The notes under the pieces: generated by a model | Databases searched by the model: none | What the model was told of the DNA's origin: nothing | The model's input: only the letters and a program-made list of their open reading frames with translations | Assembly (NCBI RefSeq): GCF_036116635.1 | Contig: NZ_CP107995.1 | Span: forward strand, 4,650,001 to 4,714,000 | Direction: 5' to 3' | DNA length: 64,000 bases | Source: Amycolatopsis sp. NBC_00345 | Lineage (GTDB): Bacteria; Actinomycetota; Actinomycetes; Mycobacteriales; Pseudonocardiaceae | Position numbers and translations under genes: made by a program | Shown: piece by piece, positions 25,017-34,313 of the stretch | Layout: every line of letters begins with the position of its first letter | How positions within the stretch are numbered: the first letter of the stretch is position 1

Positions 25017-26506
25017 CAAGTACCTCTCCGGTTCGCGGTGCCCCTGGCCCCGCGGTTCGCTGTTGTCCGCGCCGCGCTGGTGCGCGCGGTGGTGGTCCGC
25101 CGCACGGGTTGCCGGACCGTCCGGCGGCGCTCCTGTGCCGGTGCGGGCCGGGCTGTGCGCGGCGCCGGCCGGGCTGTCTTCGCCCCCGAGCCCGCCCCGC
25201 GCGCGGCCTGGCCCTTGCGGGTGGTCGGCGGGCGGTACGGATCGGGCGCGGGCAGCCTCAGCAGGCGTCCGAATTTACCCGGGCCCTGCGAACGCAGTGC
25301 GGCCACCGCCTCCGGTTCGTGCCGGGCGGCGTTGGCGAGCACGCCCATGATGAGCATGGTGATCACCAGCGAGGTGCCGCCGTAGGAGATCAGCGGCAGC
25401 GTGACGCCGGTGACCGGCAGCAGGCCGACCACGTAGCCGATGTTGATGGCGGCCTGCGCGACCAGGAACATGGTGAGCGTGCCGGACACGATCCGGATCC
25501 ACGGGTCGATGTTGCGGGTGGCGATGCGCAGGCCCACCACGGCGACCGCGGCGAACAGCGCCAGCACCACCACGCAGCCGACGAACCCGAGCTCCTCGCC
25601 GATCAGCGCGAAGATGAAGTCGTTCTGCACGTTGGGCAGGTAGCCCCAGTTGGACGCGCCCTGGCCGAGACCCTTGCCGAACAGGCCGCCGTCGGCGAGC
25701 GCGAGCTTGGCCTGGTTCGCCTGGTAGCCCTCGACCGTGGTGTCGGCGTTCGGCGACAGGAACGACATCACGCGCGCGAGCCGGTACGGGGCGATGATCG
25801 CCAGCACCAGCACGCCGGCCAGGCCGCCCGCGAGCAGCACGCCGAACAGCCGTTTCGGCGCGCCCGCGAACCACAGCAGGGACAGCAGCACCACGGCCAG
25901 GGTGATCGTGCCGCCGAGGTCGGGCTGGAGCATGACCAGCGCGAACATCACCAGCGCGACCGGGACCACCGGCACCAGCAGGTGCCGCCACTGGTGGATC
26001 ACGTTGTACTTGATCACCAGGATGTGCGCGCCCCAGAACGCCAGCGCCACCTTCGCGGCCTCCACCGGCTGGAAGGTGAACACGCCCAGCTTGAACCAGC
26101 CCTGCGAGCCGTTGACCGTCGAGCCGAGCGGCGTGAGCACCAGCAGCAGCAGGCCGAGGCAGACGACCACCATGGTCGCCGACATCCGGCGGATCCGCTC
26201 CAGCTTCACCCGCAGGCCGAACCAGAACACGACCGAGCCGATCGCGACGAACATCAGCTGCCGCATGAACATCGAGTAGACGCCGCTGCCGGTCTTCGGG
26301 TCGTAGGAGGAGACCGACGACGCGGACAGCACCATGACCATGCCGATCACGGTCAGCACGCCGGTCAGTGCCAGCACCAGGTGGAACGACGCCAGCGGCC
26401 GGGACAGCCAGGCGGTCAGCGCCGAGCGGAACGCGACGAACACGCTTTCCTTGCGCTCCCGGCGCCGCGGCCGGCCTTCGGGCTTCTTCTCGTCAACTGC
26501 CGTCAT
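25013..26506 (-). CDS. ftsW: Septal peptidoglycan polymerase FtsW (SEDS)
   Basis: A 497-residue polytopic SEDS glycosyltransferase that polymerises lipid II at the septum with FtsI. About ten membrane helices run from residue 38 to 400. SEDS landmarks include MLQPDLGGTITL, NWGYLPNVQNDFIFALIGEELGF and PLISYGGTSL. The cytoplasmic N-terminus is basic and the C-terminal 90 residues are Arg/Ala/Pro rich and probably disordered. ATG at 26506 sits inside the 3' end of murD (14-bp overlap). Confidence 0.96.
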   Translation of the reverse strand: MTAVDEKKPEGRPRRRERKESVFVAFRSALTAWLSRPLASFHLVLALTGVLTVIGMVMVLSASSVSSYDPKTGSGVYSMFMRQLMFVAIGSVVFWFGLRVKLERIRRMSATMVVVCLGLLLLVLTPLGSTVNGSQGWFKLGVFTFQPVEAAKVALAFWGAHILVIKYNVIHQWRHLLVPVVPVALVMFALVMLQPDLGGTITLAVVLLSLLWFAGAPKRLFGVLLAGGLAGVLVLAIIAPYRLARVMSFLSPNADTTVEGYQANQAKLALADGGLFGKGLGQGASNWGYLPNVQNDFIFALIGEELGFVGCVVVLALFAAVAVVGLRIATRNIDPWIRIVSGTLTMFLVAQAAINIGYVVGLLPVTGVTLPLISYGGTSLVITMLIMGVLANAARHEPEAVAALRSQGPGKFGRLLRLPAPDPYRPPTTRKGQAARGAGSGAKTARPAPRTARPAPAQERRRTVRQPVRRTTTARTSAARTTANRGARGTANRRGTW

Positions 26507-27929
26507 TCGGGGCCCCCGCCGCACCGTCGGCCAGGACACGCACCGCGCTCGCGAACGCGTCGCCGCGCGCGCCGTAGCCCGGGAACATGTCCAACGACGC
26601 CGCGGCGGGGGCGAGCAGCACCACGTCACCAGGGCGAGCCATCTCGCTGGCCGCACTCACCGCCGCAGTCATGGGCTCATCGTCACCCGGACGGAGGCTG
26701 TTCACCGGGACATCCGGCGCGTGTCGCGCCACAGCGGCCGCGATCACGGGTGAATCCACCCCGAGTAGCACGACTCCGCGCAGCCGGCCGGCGATCGAGG
26801 CCACCAGTTCGTCGACCGACGCGCCCTTGAGCTGGCCCCCGGCGATCCACACCACGCTGGCGTGCGAACGCAGCGAGCCGGCGGCCGCGTGCGGGTTGGT
26901 GGCCTTGGAGTCGTTGACGTAGCGGACGCCGCCGATCTCGCCGACCTCGGCGGCCCGGTGCGGCGCGGGCTGGTATTCGCGCAAGCCCTTGAGAACGGCC
27001 TCGGGACTGGCGCCGTGGGCGCGGGCGAGCGCGGCGGCGGCCAGCGCGTTCGCGACGTTGTGCGGCCCGGCCGGGCGCACGTCGGCCAGCGTCGCCAGCT
27101 CCTCCGCACTGGTCGCCGGGTCGGCGACGAAAGCCCGGTCCACCAGCAGGTCCTCGACCAGGCCGAGTTCACCGGCGTACGGCGTGTCCAGCCGGAACCC
27201 GACGCGGCGGGCGCCGTCGGGCGCGTGCTCCTCGGCGATCCGGGTGGACCAGTCGTCCTCGGCGTTGTGCACGACGATGCGCGAGTGCGTGTGCGCACGG
27301 CCCTTCGCGGCGGCGTACTCCTCCATCGAGCCGTGCCAGTCGATGTGGTCCTCGGCCAGGTTGAGCACCACGGACGCGTCCGGCGCCAGGGTCGAGGACC
27401 AGTGCAGCTGGAAGCTGGACAGCTCCACGGCGAGCACGGCGTGCCCGGCCCGGACCGCGTCCAGCACCGCGTAGCCGACGTTCCCGCAGGCCACGGCGTC
27501 GACGCCGGCCGCGCGCAGGATCGACTCCAGCATGCCGACGGTGGTGGTCTTGCCGTTGGTCCCGGTGATCACCAGCCATGACGGCGGCCGCTCGCGCAGC
27601 TGCCCGACCCGCCAGGCCAGCTCGACGTCGCCGATCACCTCGACGCCGGCCGCGGCGGCCGCGACCAGCAGCGGCGAGGTCGGCCGCCAGCCGGGGCTGG
27701 TCACCACCAGCGCCGTGCCCGGCGGGGGCTCGGCCAGCCCGGGCACCAGCTCGGCGCCGAGGCCGGCCAGCTCCGCCAGCCGCTCGGCGTTGCCGTCGGT
27801 GACGGTGACGTGCGCGCCCAGCTCCCGCAGGACCGGGACCACCGACTTCCCGGTGACCCCGGCGCCCGCGACGAGCACGGACTTGCCGTCGAGGTCCAGT
27901 GCGGCTCGGGACAGTGCGGTTCGGGACAA
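26493..27929 (-). CDS. murD: UDP-N-acetylmuramoyl-L-alanine--D-glutamate ligase
   Basis: A 478-residue cytoplasmic ligase adding D-Glu to UDP-MurNAc-L-Ala. The N-terminal GAGVTGKSV loop, the ATP loop GTNGKTTTVGM (about 130-140) and the C-terminal VNDSKATNPHAA segment identify MurD. The start appears to be TTG at 27929, 4 bp past the mraY stop. No ATG or GTG fits between that and the first conserved strand, and a GGGAG site lies upstream. Confidence 0.96.
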   Translation of the reverse strand: MSRTALSRAALDLDGKSVLVAGAGVTGKSVVPVLRELGAHVTVTDGNAERLAELAGLGAELVPGLAEPPPGTALVVTSPGWRPTSPLLVAAAAAGVEVIGDVELAWRVGQLRERPPSWLVITGTNGKTTTVGMLESILRAAGVDAVACGNVGYAVLDAVRAGHAVLAVELSSFQLHWSSTLAPDASVVLNLAEDHIDWHGSMEEYAAAKGRAHTHSRIVVHNAEDDWSTRIAEEHAPDGARRVGFRLDTPYAGELGLVEDLLVDRAFVADPATSAEELATLADVRPAGPHNVANALAAAALARAHGASPEAVLKGLREYQPAPHRAAEVGEIGGVRYVNDSKATNPHAAAGSLRSHASVVWIAGGQLKGASVDELVASIAGRLRGVVLLGVDSPVIAAAVARHAPDVPVNSLRPGDDEPMTAAVSAASEMARPGDVVLLAPAAASLDMFPGYGARGDAFASAVRVLADGAAGAPNDGS

Positions 27930-27933
27930 GGGC

Positions 27934-29016
27934 CTAGCTCCCGAGGCCGAGCTGCTCGCTGTAGAACAGCCCCAGGCCGAACATGCAGCAGATCGCCGAT
28001 AGCAGCCAGAACCGGATGATCACCGTGGTTTCCGCCCACCCGGCCAGTTCGAAATGATGATGGAACGGTGCCATCCGGAACAGCCTTCGCCGCGTCGTCC
28101 GGAACACCGCGATCTGCGTGACCACCGAGATCATCTCGACCATGAACAGGCCGCCGATGACGATGGCGAGCAGCTCCGTGCGGGTGGTCATGGACAGGCC
28201 GGCGACCAGGCCGCCGAGCGCGAGCGAACCGGTGTCGCCCATGAAGATCTTGGCCGGCGCGGCGTTCCACCACAGGAAGCCGACACACGCGCCGGTGGCG
28301 GCCGCGGCGACCACGGCCAGGTCCAGCGGGTCGCGCACGTCGTAACAGGCGGGCGCCGGGGTGGGCCAGCAGGACAGCCGGGCCTGCCAGAACGAGATCA
28401 CCACGTACGTCGCGAGCACCATCGCGGCGGCGCCGCCGGCCAGCCCGTCGAGGCCGTCGGTGAAGTTCACCGCGTTCGACCAGCCGGAGATCACGATGTA
28501 GCAGAAGATCACGAACACGATCGACGGGAACGTGATCAGCGCGAGGTCACGCGCGTAGGACAGGCTCTGCGACGCCGGGGTGAGCCCGTGCTCGTCGGCG
28601 AACTGCAGTGACAGCACCGCGAACACGATGGTGACCACGAGCTGGCCGACCAGCTTGGCGGTCTTGTTCAGGCCGAGGTTGCGCTGCCTGCGGATCTTGA
28701 TGAAGTCGTCGAGGAAGCCGACGATGCCGAGGCCCACGGCCAGCAGCAGCACCAGCAGGCCGGACGCGGACGGGGCCGCGCTGTGCGAGTTGCCGAGCCA
28801 GCTGACCAGGTGCGCCACGAAGTAGCCGACGACCATCGCGATGATGATCGCGACGCCACCCATGGTCGGGGTGCCGCGCTTCGACTTGTGGCCCTGCGGG
28901 CCTTCTTCGCGGATCTCCTGCCCGAAGCCCTGCCGGGAGAAGACCCGGATCAGGTAGGGCGTGAGCAGGATGGAGACCAGCAGGCCCGCCGCGGCCGCGA
29001 TCAGGATGTTGATCAC
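27934..29016 (-). CDS. mraY: Phospho-N-acetylmuramoyl-pentapeptide-transferase
   Basis: A 360-residue polytopic enzyme making lipid I from UDP-MurNAc-pentapeptide and undecaprenyl phosphate. The metal and substrate motifs are intact: FLDDFIKI, NFTDGLDGLAGG and PFHHHFELAGW. About ten membrane helices are expected. An extra loop with Cys and Pro (SCWPTPAPACYDVRD) between helices matches actinobacterial MraY. GTG start at 29016 overlaps the murF stop (GTGA). Confidence 0.97.
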   Translation of the reverse strand: MINILIAAAAGLLVSILLTPYLIRVFSRQGFGQEIREEGPQGHKSKRGTPTMGGVAIIIAMVVGYFVAHLVSWLGNSHSAAPSASGLLVLLLAVGLGIVGFLDDFIKIRRQRNLGLNKTAKLVGQLVVTIVFAVLSLQFADEHGLTPASQSLSYARDLALITFPSIVFVIFCYIVISGWSNAVNFTDGLDGLAGGAAAMVLATYVVISFWQARLSCWPTPAPACYDVRDPLDLAVVAAAATGACVGFLWWNAAPAKIFMGDTGSLALGGLVAGLSMTTRTELLAIVIGGLFMVEMISVVTQIAVFRTTRRRLFRMAPFHHHFELAGWAETTVIIRFWLLSAICCMFGLGLFYSEQLGLGS

Positions 29017-30536
29017 GCGTGACCACCGTTCGAGCGTTCGGAGGAGGGGGAAGGAGATTCTGAAGGGGGAGCAGTTTCCGGGGGATCGGCGAGCAGCGCC
29101 TCGGCCACCCGCCAGAGGCCGGCCACCTTGGACGCCTTGACCAGCACGATGTCTTCCGGGCGGAGCTGATCGCGCAGCAGCGCGACGGCGGCGTCGATGT
29201 CCGGCACCAGCACCGACTCCTCGCCCCAGGAACCCTCCTGGGACGCACCCTGGTGCATGGCCGCGGCCTCGGGGCCGATCACCACGAGCTTGTCGATGTT
29301 GAGCCGGACGACCAGCCGGCCGATCGCGTCGTGCTCGTTCACCGAGTCCGCGCCGAGCTCGCCCATCACGCTGAGCACGGCCCAGGACCGGCGGCCGGAG
29401 GCGCTCATCGACGCGAGCGCCTTGAGCCCGGCGCGCATCGACTCGGGGTTGGCGTTGAACGCGTCGTTGAGGACGGTCACGCCGTCGGCACGGGTGGTGA
29501 CCTCCATCCGCCGGGCCGAGCGCCGCTCCAGCGCGGACAGGCGCCCGGCGATCTGGGCCGGCGTGGCGCCCAGCTCCAGCGCGACGGCGGCCGCGGACAG
29601 CGCGTTGCCGACGTGGTGCTCGCCGTACAGCGGCAGCTTCACCGGCGCGTCGCCCGCCGGGGTGACCAGCCGGAACGACGCGCGGGCCTCGGCGTCGAGG
29701 GTGATGCCTTCGGCGCGGACCTGCGCCGCGGCCGTCGCCCCCACGCCGACGACCCGGGCGGAGGTGCGGCTCGCCATGGCGGCGACCAGCGGGTCGTCCA
29801 GGTTGAGGATCGCCACGCCGTCTTCCGGCAGCGCCTCGACCAGCTCGCCCTTGGTCTTGGCGATGCCCTCGCGCGAGCCGAACTCGGCGATGTGCGAAGT
29901 GCCGACGTTCAGCACCACGCCGATCTTCGGCGGCGCGATCGCGGCCAGCTCGGCGATGTGCCCCGGCCCGCGGGCGGCCAGCTCCAGCACCAGGTACTTC
30001 GTGTCGCGGCCGGCGCGCAGCGCGGTCCACGGGTGGCCCAGCTCGCTGTTGAACGACCCGGGCGGCGCGACGGTGGGGCCGAGCGGCTCCAGCAGCTGCG
30101 CGATCACGTCCTTGGTCGAGGTCTTGCCGGACGAGCCGGTGACGCCGACGACGGTCAGGCCGTCCCCGGTCAGCCGGTCCACGACGTGGCGGGCGAGCTT
30201 GGCCAGCGCGGCCAGCACGGCCGCGCCGGAGCCGTCGGTGTCGCCGGCCAGCGCCACCGAGCGCTCGTGCGCCTGCCCGGCGGGCAGCGGCGGCACGACG
30301 ACGGCGGGCCCGTCCACCTCCCGGCCGGCCAGCACGGCGACGGCACCGGCCGCCACCGCCTGCGCGGCGAAGTCGTGCCCGTCCACGCGCTCGCCCGGCA
30401 GAGCGACGAACAGGCCGCCCCGGCCCAGCTTCCGCGTGTCGAACTCGACACTCCCCGTGACGACCGGGGAGCCGTCGGTCCCGTGCAGCCGGCCGCCGAC
30501 AACGTCGGCGATCTCGGCCAGACTGAGCTCGATCAC
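29013..30536 (-). CDS. murF: UDP-MurNAc-tripeptide--D-alanyl-D-alanine ligase
   Basis: A 507-residue cytoplasmic ligase adding D-Ala-D-Ala to the tripeptide precursor. It shows the MurF N-terminal domain (VEFDTRKLGRGGLFVALPG), the ATP loop GSSGKTSTKD (about 132-141) and the C-terminal NDAFNANPESMRAGL segment. The C-terminus is extended by a short Pro/Ser-rich tail. GTG at 30536 overlaps the murE stop by four bases. Ligand residues look normal. Confidence 0.96.
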   Translation of the reverse strand: MIELSLAEIADVVGGRLHGTDGSPVVTGSVEFDTRKLGRGGLFVALPGERVDGHDFAAQAVAAGAVAVLAGREVDGPAVVVPPLPAGQAHERSVALAGDTDGSGAAVLAALAKLARHVVDRLTGDGLTVVGVTGSSGKTSTKDVIAQLLEPLGPTVAPPGSFNSELGHPWTALRAGRDTKYLVLELAARGPGHIAELAAIAPPKIGVVLNVGTSHIAEFGSREGIAKTKGELVEALPEDGVAILNLDDPLVAAMASRTSARVVGVGATAAAQVRAEGITLDAEARASFRLVTPAGDAPVKLPLYGEHHVGNALSAAAVALELGATPAQIAGRLSALERRSARRMEVTTRADGVTVLNDAFNANPESMRAGLKALASMSASGRRSWAVLSVMGELGADSVNEHDAIGRLVVRLNIDKLVVIGPEAAAMHQGASQEGSWGEESVLVPDIDAAVALLRDQLRPEDIVLVKASKVAGLWRVAEALLADPPETAPPSESPSPSSERSNGGHA

Positions 30537-32140
30537 GCACTCACCTCGAGATGCTTGCGAATGGCGGCCTCGAGCTCGTCCCGGTCGGAGAACGGGTGCA
30601 CCACACCCTGGATCTCCTGACCGGTCTCGTGGCCCTTGCCGGCGATGAAGACGATGTCACCCGCGCGGGCGAGCGAAACGGCGTGGGTGATGGCCGCGCG
30701 GCGGTCGCCGACCTCCAGCACCTCGCCGCCGTGCGACGGCCCGACGCCGCGGGCGCCCGCGAGCATCGCCGCGCGGATCGCGTCGGGGTCCTCGGAACGC
30801 GGGTTGTCGTCGGTCACGATCAGCACGTCGCTGCGGCGCGCGGCGGCCTCCCCCATCATCGGGCGCTTCGCGGTGTCGCGGTCGCCGCCGCAGCCGAGCA
30901 CGGTGATGATCCGGCCGTCGGTGCGCGCCCGCAGCGCGTCGAGGCCCTGGGCCACGGCCGCGGGCTTGTGCGCGTAGTCGACCACCGCGGTGAAGTCCTG
31001 GCCCAGGTAGACCCGCTCCATCCGGCCGGGCACCTCGACCGAGCCGAGCCCGCCGACGATGTCGGCCAGGCCGACCCCGGCGCTGCCCAGGATCGCGGCG
31101 GCGAGCACGGCGTTGGCCACGTTGAACGTGCCGGGCAGCGGGATCTTCGCCGCCGCGGTCAGCCCGTCCGGGCCGTGCAGGGTGAAGGTCTGCTCCCCCG
31201 CCGGGGTCGCCTCGATGTCCGAGGCGCGCCACGCGGCGTCGGTGCCGGGCTCGATCGACACGGTCACCGTCTGCGGCGTGAGCAGCATCTGGCCCCACGC
31301 GTTGTCCACCACGACGACCTCGGTGGTGGAGCGGCCGTCGAACAGCAGCGACTTGGCGGCGAAGTACTCCGCCATGTCGTGGTGGAAGTCCAGGTGGTCC
31401 TGGGAGAGGTTGGTGAACGCGCCGACCGCGAACCGGGTGCCGTTCGCCCGGCCCAGCGCGAGCGCGTGGCTGGAGACCTCCATCGGCACGTGCGTGACGC
31501 CGCGCTCCAGCATCACCGCGAGCAGCGCCTGCAGGTCCGGCGCCTCCGGCGTGGTGAAGCCGCTGACCAGGCGCTCGCCCGCGATCCGGGTCTCCACCGT
31601 GCCGATCAGGCCGGTGGTCAGCCCGGCCGCGCGCAGCCCGGCGTCGACCAGGTAGGAGGTGGTGGTCTTGCCCGCGGTGCCGGTGACGCCCAGCACGGAC
31701 AGCCGCAGCGAGGGCTCGCCGTAGATCCAGGCGGCGATCTCGCCGAGCGCGGCCCGGGGGTCCGGGTGCACGAGGATCGGGACGCCCGCGTCGCGCAGGG
31801 CGGGCCGCTCGGCGCCGGCCGGGTCGGTGAGCACCGCGGTGGCGCCGGCGGCCACGGCCTGGTCGCTGAAGTCGGCACCGTGCGCGCGGGCGCCGGGCAG
31901 GCCGGCGAACAGGTCGCCGGGCAGTACGTGCTGAGCGCGCAGCGTGGTTCCGGCGACGGCGAGGTCGGCCGCTTCGGGGCGGTCGGCGATGAGCCGCGCG
32001 CCCGCGCGGGCGAGCAGGGTGGCCAGCGGCACCGGTTCGATCCGGGCCGGGCGCGGCGGCGCGGGGACCGCCTTCACCGGGCTGTCCGGCAGCGACGGGG
32101 CAGCCGGCCCGCTCTGGGGCTGGGACGAGGACACGGACAC
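30533..32140 (-). CDS. murE: UDP-MurNAc-L-Ala-D-Glu--2,6-diaminopimelate ligase
   Basis: A 535-residue cytoplasmic ligase. The ATP loop is GTAGKTTTSYL (about 157-167). The motif DNPR near residue 443 (VTDDNPRSEDP) marks the meso-diaminopimelate-specific form, in line with an actinobacterial mDAP cell wall. A 35-residue Pro/Ser-rich N-terminal tail precedes the fold. The start is GTG at 32140 or the in-frame GTG two codons later; ribosome-binding signals are weak for both. A 247-bp gap holding a large hairpin separates murE from ftsI, the widest break within the murC-to-rsmH run. Confidence 0.96.
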   Translation of the reverse strand: MSVSSSQPQSGPAAPSLPDSPVKAVPAPPRPARIEPVPLATLLARAGARLIADRPEAADLAVAGTTLRAQHVLPGDLFAGLPGARAHGADFSDQAVAAGATAVLTDPAGAERPALRDAGVPILVHPDPRAALGEIAAWIYGEPSLRLSVLGVTGTAGKTTTSYLVDAGLRAAGLTTGLIGTVETRIAGERLVSGFTTPEAPDLQALLAVMLERGVTHVPMEVSSHALALGRANGTRFAVGAFTNLSQDHLDFHHDMAEYFAAKSLLFDGRSTTEVVVVDNAWGQMLLTPQTVTVSIEPGTDAAWRASDIEATPAGEQTFTLHGPDGLTAAAKIPLPGTFNVANAVLAAAILGSAGVGLADIVGGLGSVEVPGRMERVYLGQDFTAVVDYAHKPAAVAQGLDALRARTDGRIITVLGCGGDRDTAKRPMMGEAAARRSDVLIVTDDNPRSEDPDAIRAAMLAGARGVGPSHGGEVLEVGDRRAAITHAVSLARAGDIVFIAGKGHETGQEIQGVVHPFSDRDELEAAIRKHLEVSA

Positions 32141-32290
32141 GCCCGAGAGGTTACCGAGGTCGCATTCGGGTGACCCAAGGCGGTACGGCCAAGGGGTGCC
32201 CGGTCGGCAGATGTGCTAATGGCGCTCGCGGAGATCGTTACGGCGCAAGGACTTCCCGCGACGGCACCAGCCGATGTGGACAATCGGCGC

Positions 32291-32367
32291 CTCCCACGCC
32301 GTCAAGGCCTCCCACGCCGTCAAGGCCTCCTTACCCGCGTCCCACGCGGGTAAGGAGGCCTTGACGG
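32291..32367. repeat. Tandem 18-bp duplication plus 23-bp perfect hairpin in the ftsI-murE gap
   Basis: An 18-bp unit starting CTCCCACGCCGTC occurs twice in tandem (32291-32308, 32309-32326). The second copy runs into a perfect hairpin: 23-bp arms at 32317-32339 and 32345-32367 with a 5-nt loop. It lies 21 bp past the ftsI stop. It would be a strong block or pause in transcription from mraZ toward murE, or an mRNA stabiliser. Confidence 0.85.
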
Positions 32368-32387
32368 ACCAGCAGGGCGGTTGCCGC

Positions 32388-34313
32388 TCAGGGCAGGATG
32401 AGCGGGACCACGGGCGACGGCCCGTCCGACAACGGGATCTGGTACCGCTGGGTGAGGTACGAGGCGATGGTGTGGAACAGCGGCGCCGCGGAATGCCCGG
32501 CCGGCAGCGTGGTGTCCGGCGCGTCGAGCCGGATGCCGACCACGAACCGCGGGTGGTCGGCGGGCAGGATGCCGGCGAAGGTGATGTTGTACAGGTGGTC
32601 GCTGTAGGCCTTGGTCCGCGGGTCCACCTGCTGGCCGGTGCCGGTCTTGCCGGAGATCTGGTACCCCTCGAGCGCGGCGGTGGTCGCGGTGCCCCCCTGT
32701 CCCCCCTTGCCGTTCTGCACCACCGCGCGGAGCATGTCGCGCACCGTCTTGGCCGTCTGCGGGCTCACCACCTGGACGGTCTTCGGCGCGGGCTCCGGCA
32801 CCAGGGTGCCGTCCGGGTTCTTCTTCGCCTTGACGATCCGCGGCTGCACGCGCAGGCCGTCGTTCGCGATCGCCTGGTACATCCCGGCCATCTGCACGAC
32901 GGTCATCGACAGGCCCTGCCCGATCGGCAGGTTGCCGAAGGTGGTCGCCGACCACTGGTTGCGCGCGGGCACGTAACCGGGGCTCTCGCCCGGCAGGCCG
33001 AGCCCGGTGCGCTCGCCGATGCCGAACTTCTTCAGCAGCGCCGAGTAGCGGTCCGGGCCGACCTGCTGGGCCAGCAGCAGCGTGCCGATGTTGGACGACT
33101 TGGCGAAGATGCCGGCCGTGGTGAAGGTCTGGGTGCTGTGCAGCCAGGCGTCGTGCACGGTGGCGTCGGCGATCTGCAGCTGGCCGGGCACCGAGGTGGT
33201 GGACGTGGGCGTGGCCACGCCCTCGTCGATCGCCGCGGTGGCGGTGACGACCTTGTTCACCGAGCCCGGCTCGTACGGCGTGGTCACCGCGCGGTCGTTG
33301 AGCAGCTCGTCCTGGAACGTGGACTTGTCGTTGGGGTTGAACGTCTTGTCGTCGGCCAGCGCGTAGACCTCGCCGGTCTTGGAGTCCATCACCACGGCCT
33401 GGCCGCCCTTGGCGTGCGACTGCGCCACGTAGTCGCCCAGCTGCCGCTGCAGCTCGTACTGCAGGTCGGAGTCGATGGTCAGCTCGAGGTCGGAGCCGGG
33501 GATGGCGGCCTGCAGCACGTGCTCGGTGCCCGGCAGGTACAGGTTGTCGTTGCCGTTCTGGGTGTTCACGATCTCCCGGCCCGGCGTGCCCGCCAGGTCG
33601 TTGTCCCGCGACTGCTCCAGCCCGACCACGCCGTGCAGGTTGTGCTTGGAGACGTCGGGGTCGTCCAGCCGCCAGTTGGCCATGCCGACGATGTTCGACG
33701 CCAGCGTGTCACCCGGGTACTCGCGCTTGGCGCGCTTCTCCACGCCGATCCACGCGAACTTCTTCACGATGTCGTCGGCGGCCGAGGGCTCGACGTCGTT
33801 CACCAGGTAGGTGAACGAGCCCGGCTTGTGCAGCAGCGTCAGCAGTTCCTGCTCGGTGATCAGGTTCGGCACCTTCGCCGCGATGTACTTGGCCGCCGAG
33901 GTCACCTCGGTCTCGAAGTTCCGCCCCTTGGTGGGGTTCTTCGCGGCGTAGTCGTCCATCGACTTGTGCAGCGCCTTGAGGTTCACCGACAGCGTGCGCG
34001 TCTCGACGCTGAAGGCGAGCTTCGCGCCGTTGCGGTCCACAATGGACCCGCGCTGGGCGGGGATGTCGATGGTGAGCGTGCGCTGCCGCTCGGCCGCGGC
34101 CGAGAGCGTCGGCGCCTCGAACCACTGCACCTGCACCAGTTTCGCGCCCGCGACCACCATCAGCGCGACCAGCAGCAGCCGCACGGCGGAGAACCGGCTG
34201 CGGTGCCCGCCGTTGCCGCGCTTGGCGACCGCGCGGCGGGTGCCCGCGGCGTAGGTGCGCCGCGCGCTGCCCGCCGCGCGCGCCCGGGCCTGGCTCGAAC
34301 GTCCGGCCGGCAT
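32388..34313 (-). CDS. ftsI: Septal penicillin-binding protein FtsI (PBP3/PbpB)
   Basis: A 641-residue class B transpeptidase that cross-links septal peptidoglycan with FtsW. A basic cytoplasmic tail (1-40) and one membrane helix (about 42-60) precede the PBP dimerisation domain (RGSIVDRNGAKLA). The transpeptidase domain has SVNK at about 351, SSN at about 406 and KTGT at about 555. The ATG at 34313 overlaps the ftsL stop as TGATG and is well placed after AAGGGGG; a GTG one codon earlier is possible. Position after ftsL and rsmH is the standard dcw order. Confidence 0.96.
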   Translation of the reverse strand: MPAGRSSQARARAAGSARRTYAAGTRRAVAKRGNGGHRSRFSAVRLLLVALMVVAGAKLVQVQWFEAPTLSAAAERQRTLTIDIPAQRGSIVDRNGAKLAFSVETRTLSVNLKALHKSMDDYAAKNPTKGRNFETEVTSAAKYIAAKVPNLITEQELLTLLHKPGSFTYLVNDVEPSAADDIVKKFAWIGVEKRAKREYPGDTLASNIVGMANWRLDDPDVSKHNLHGVVGLEQSRDNDLAGTPGREIVNTQNGNDNLYLPGTEHVLQAAIPGSDLELTIDSDLQYELQRQLGDYVAQSHAKGGQAVVMDSKTGEVYALADDKTFNPNDKSTFQDELLNDRAVTTPYEPGSVNKVVTATAAIDEGVATPTSTTSVPGQLQIADATVHDAWLHSTQTFTTAGIFAKSSNIGTLLLAQQVGPDRYSALLKKFGIGERTGLGLPGESPGYVPARNQWSATTFGNLPIGQGLSMTVVQMAGMYQAIANDGLRVQPRIVKAKKNPDGTLVPEPAPKTVQVVSPQTAKTVRDMLRAVVQNGKGGQGGTATTAALEGYQISGKTGTGQQVDPRTKAYSDHLYNITFAGILPADHPRFVVGIRLDAPDTTLPAGHSAAPLFHTIASYLTQRYQIPLSDGPSPVVPLILP

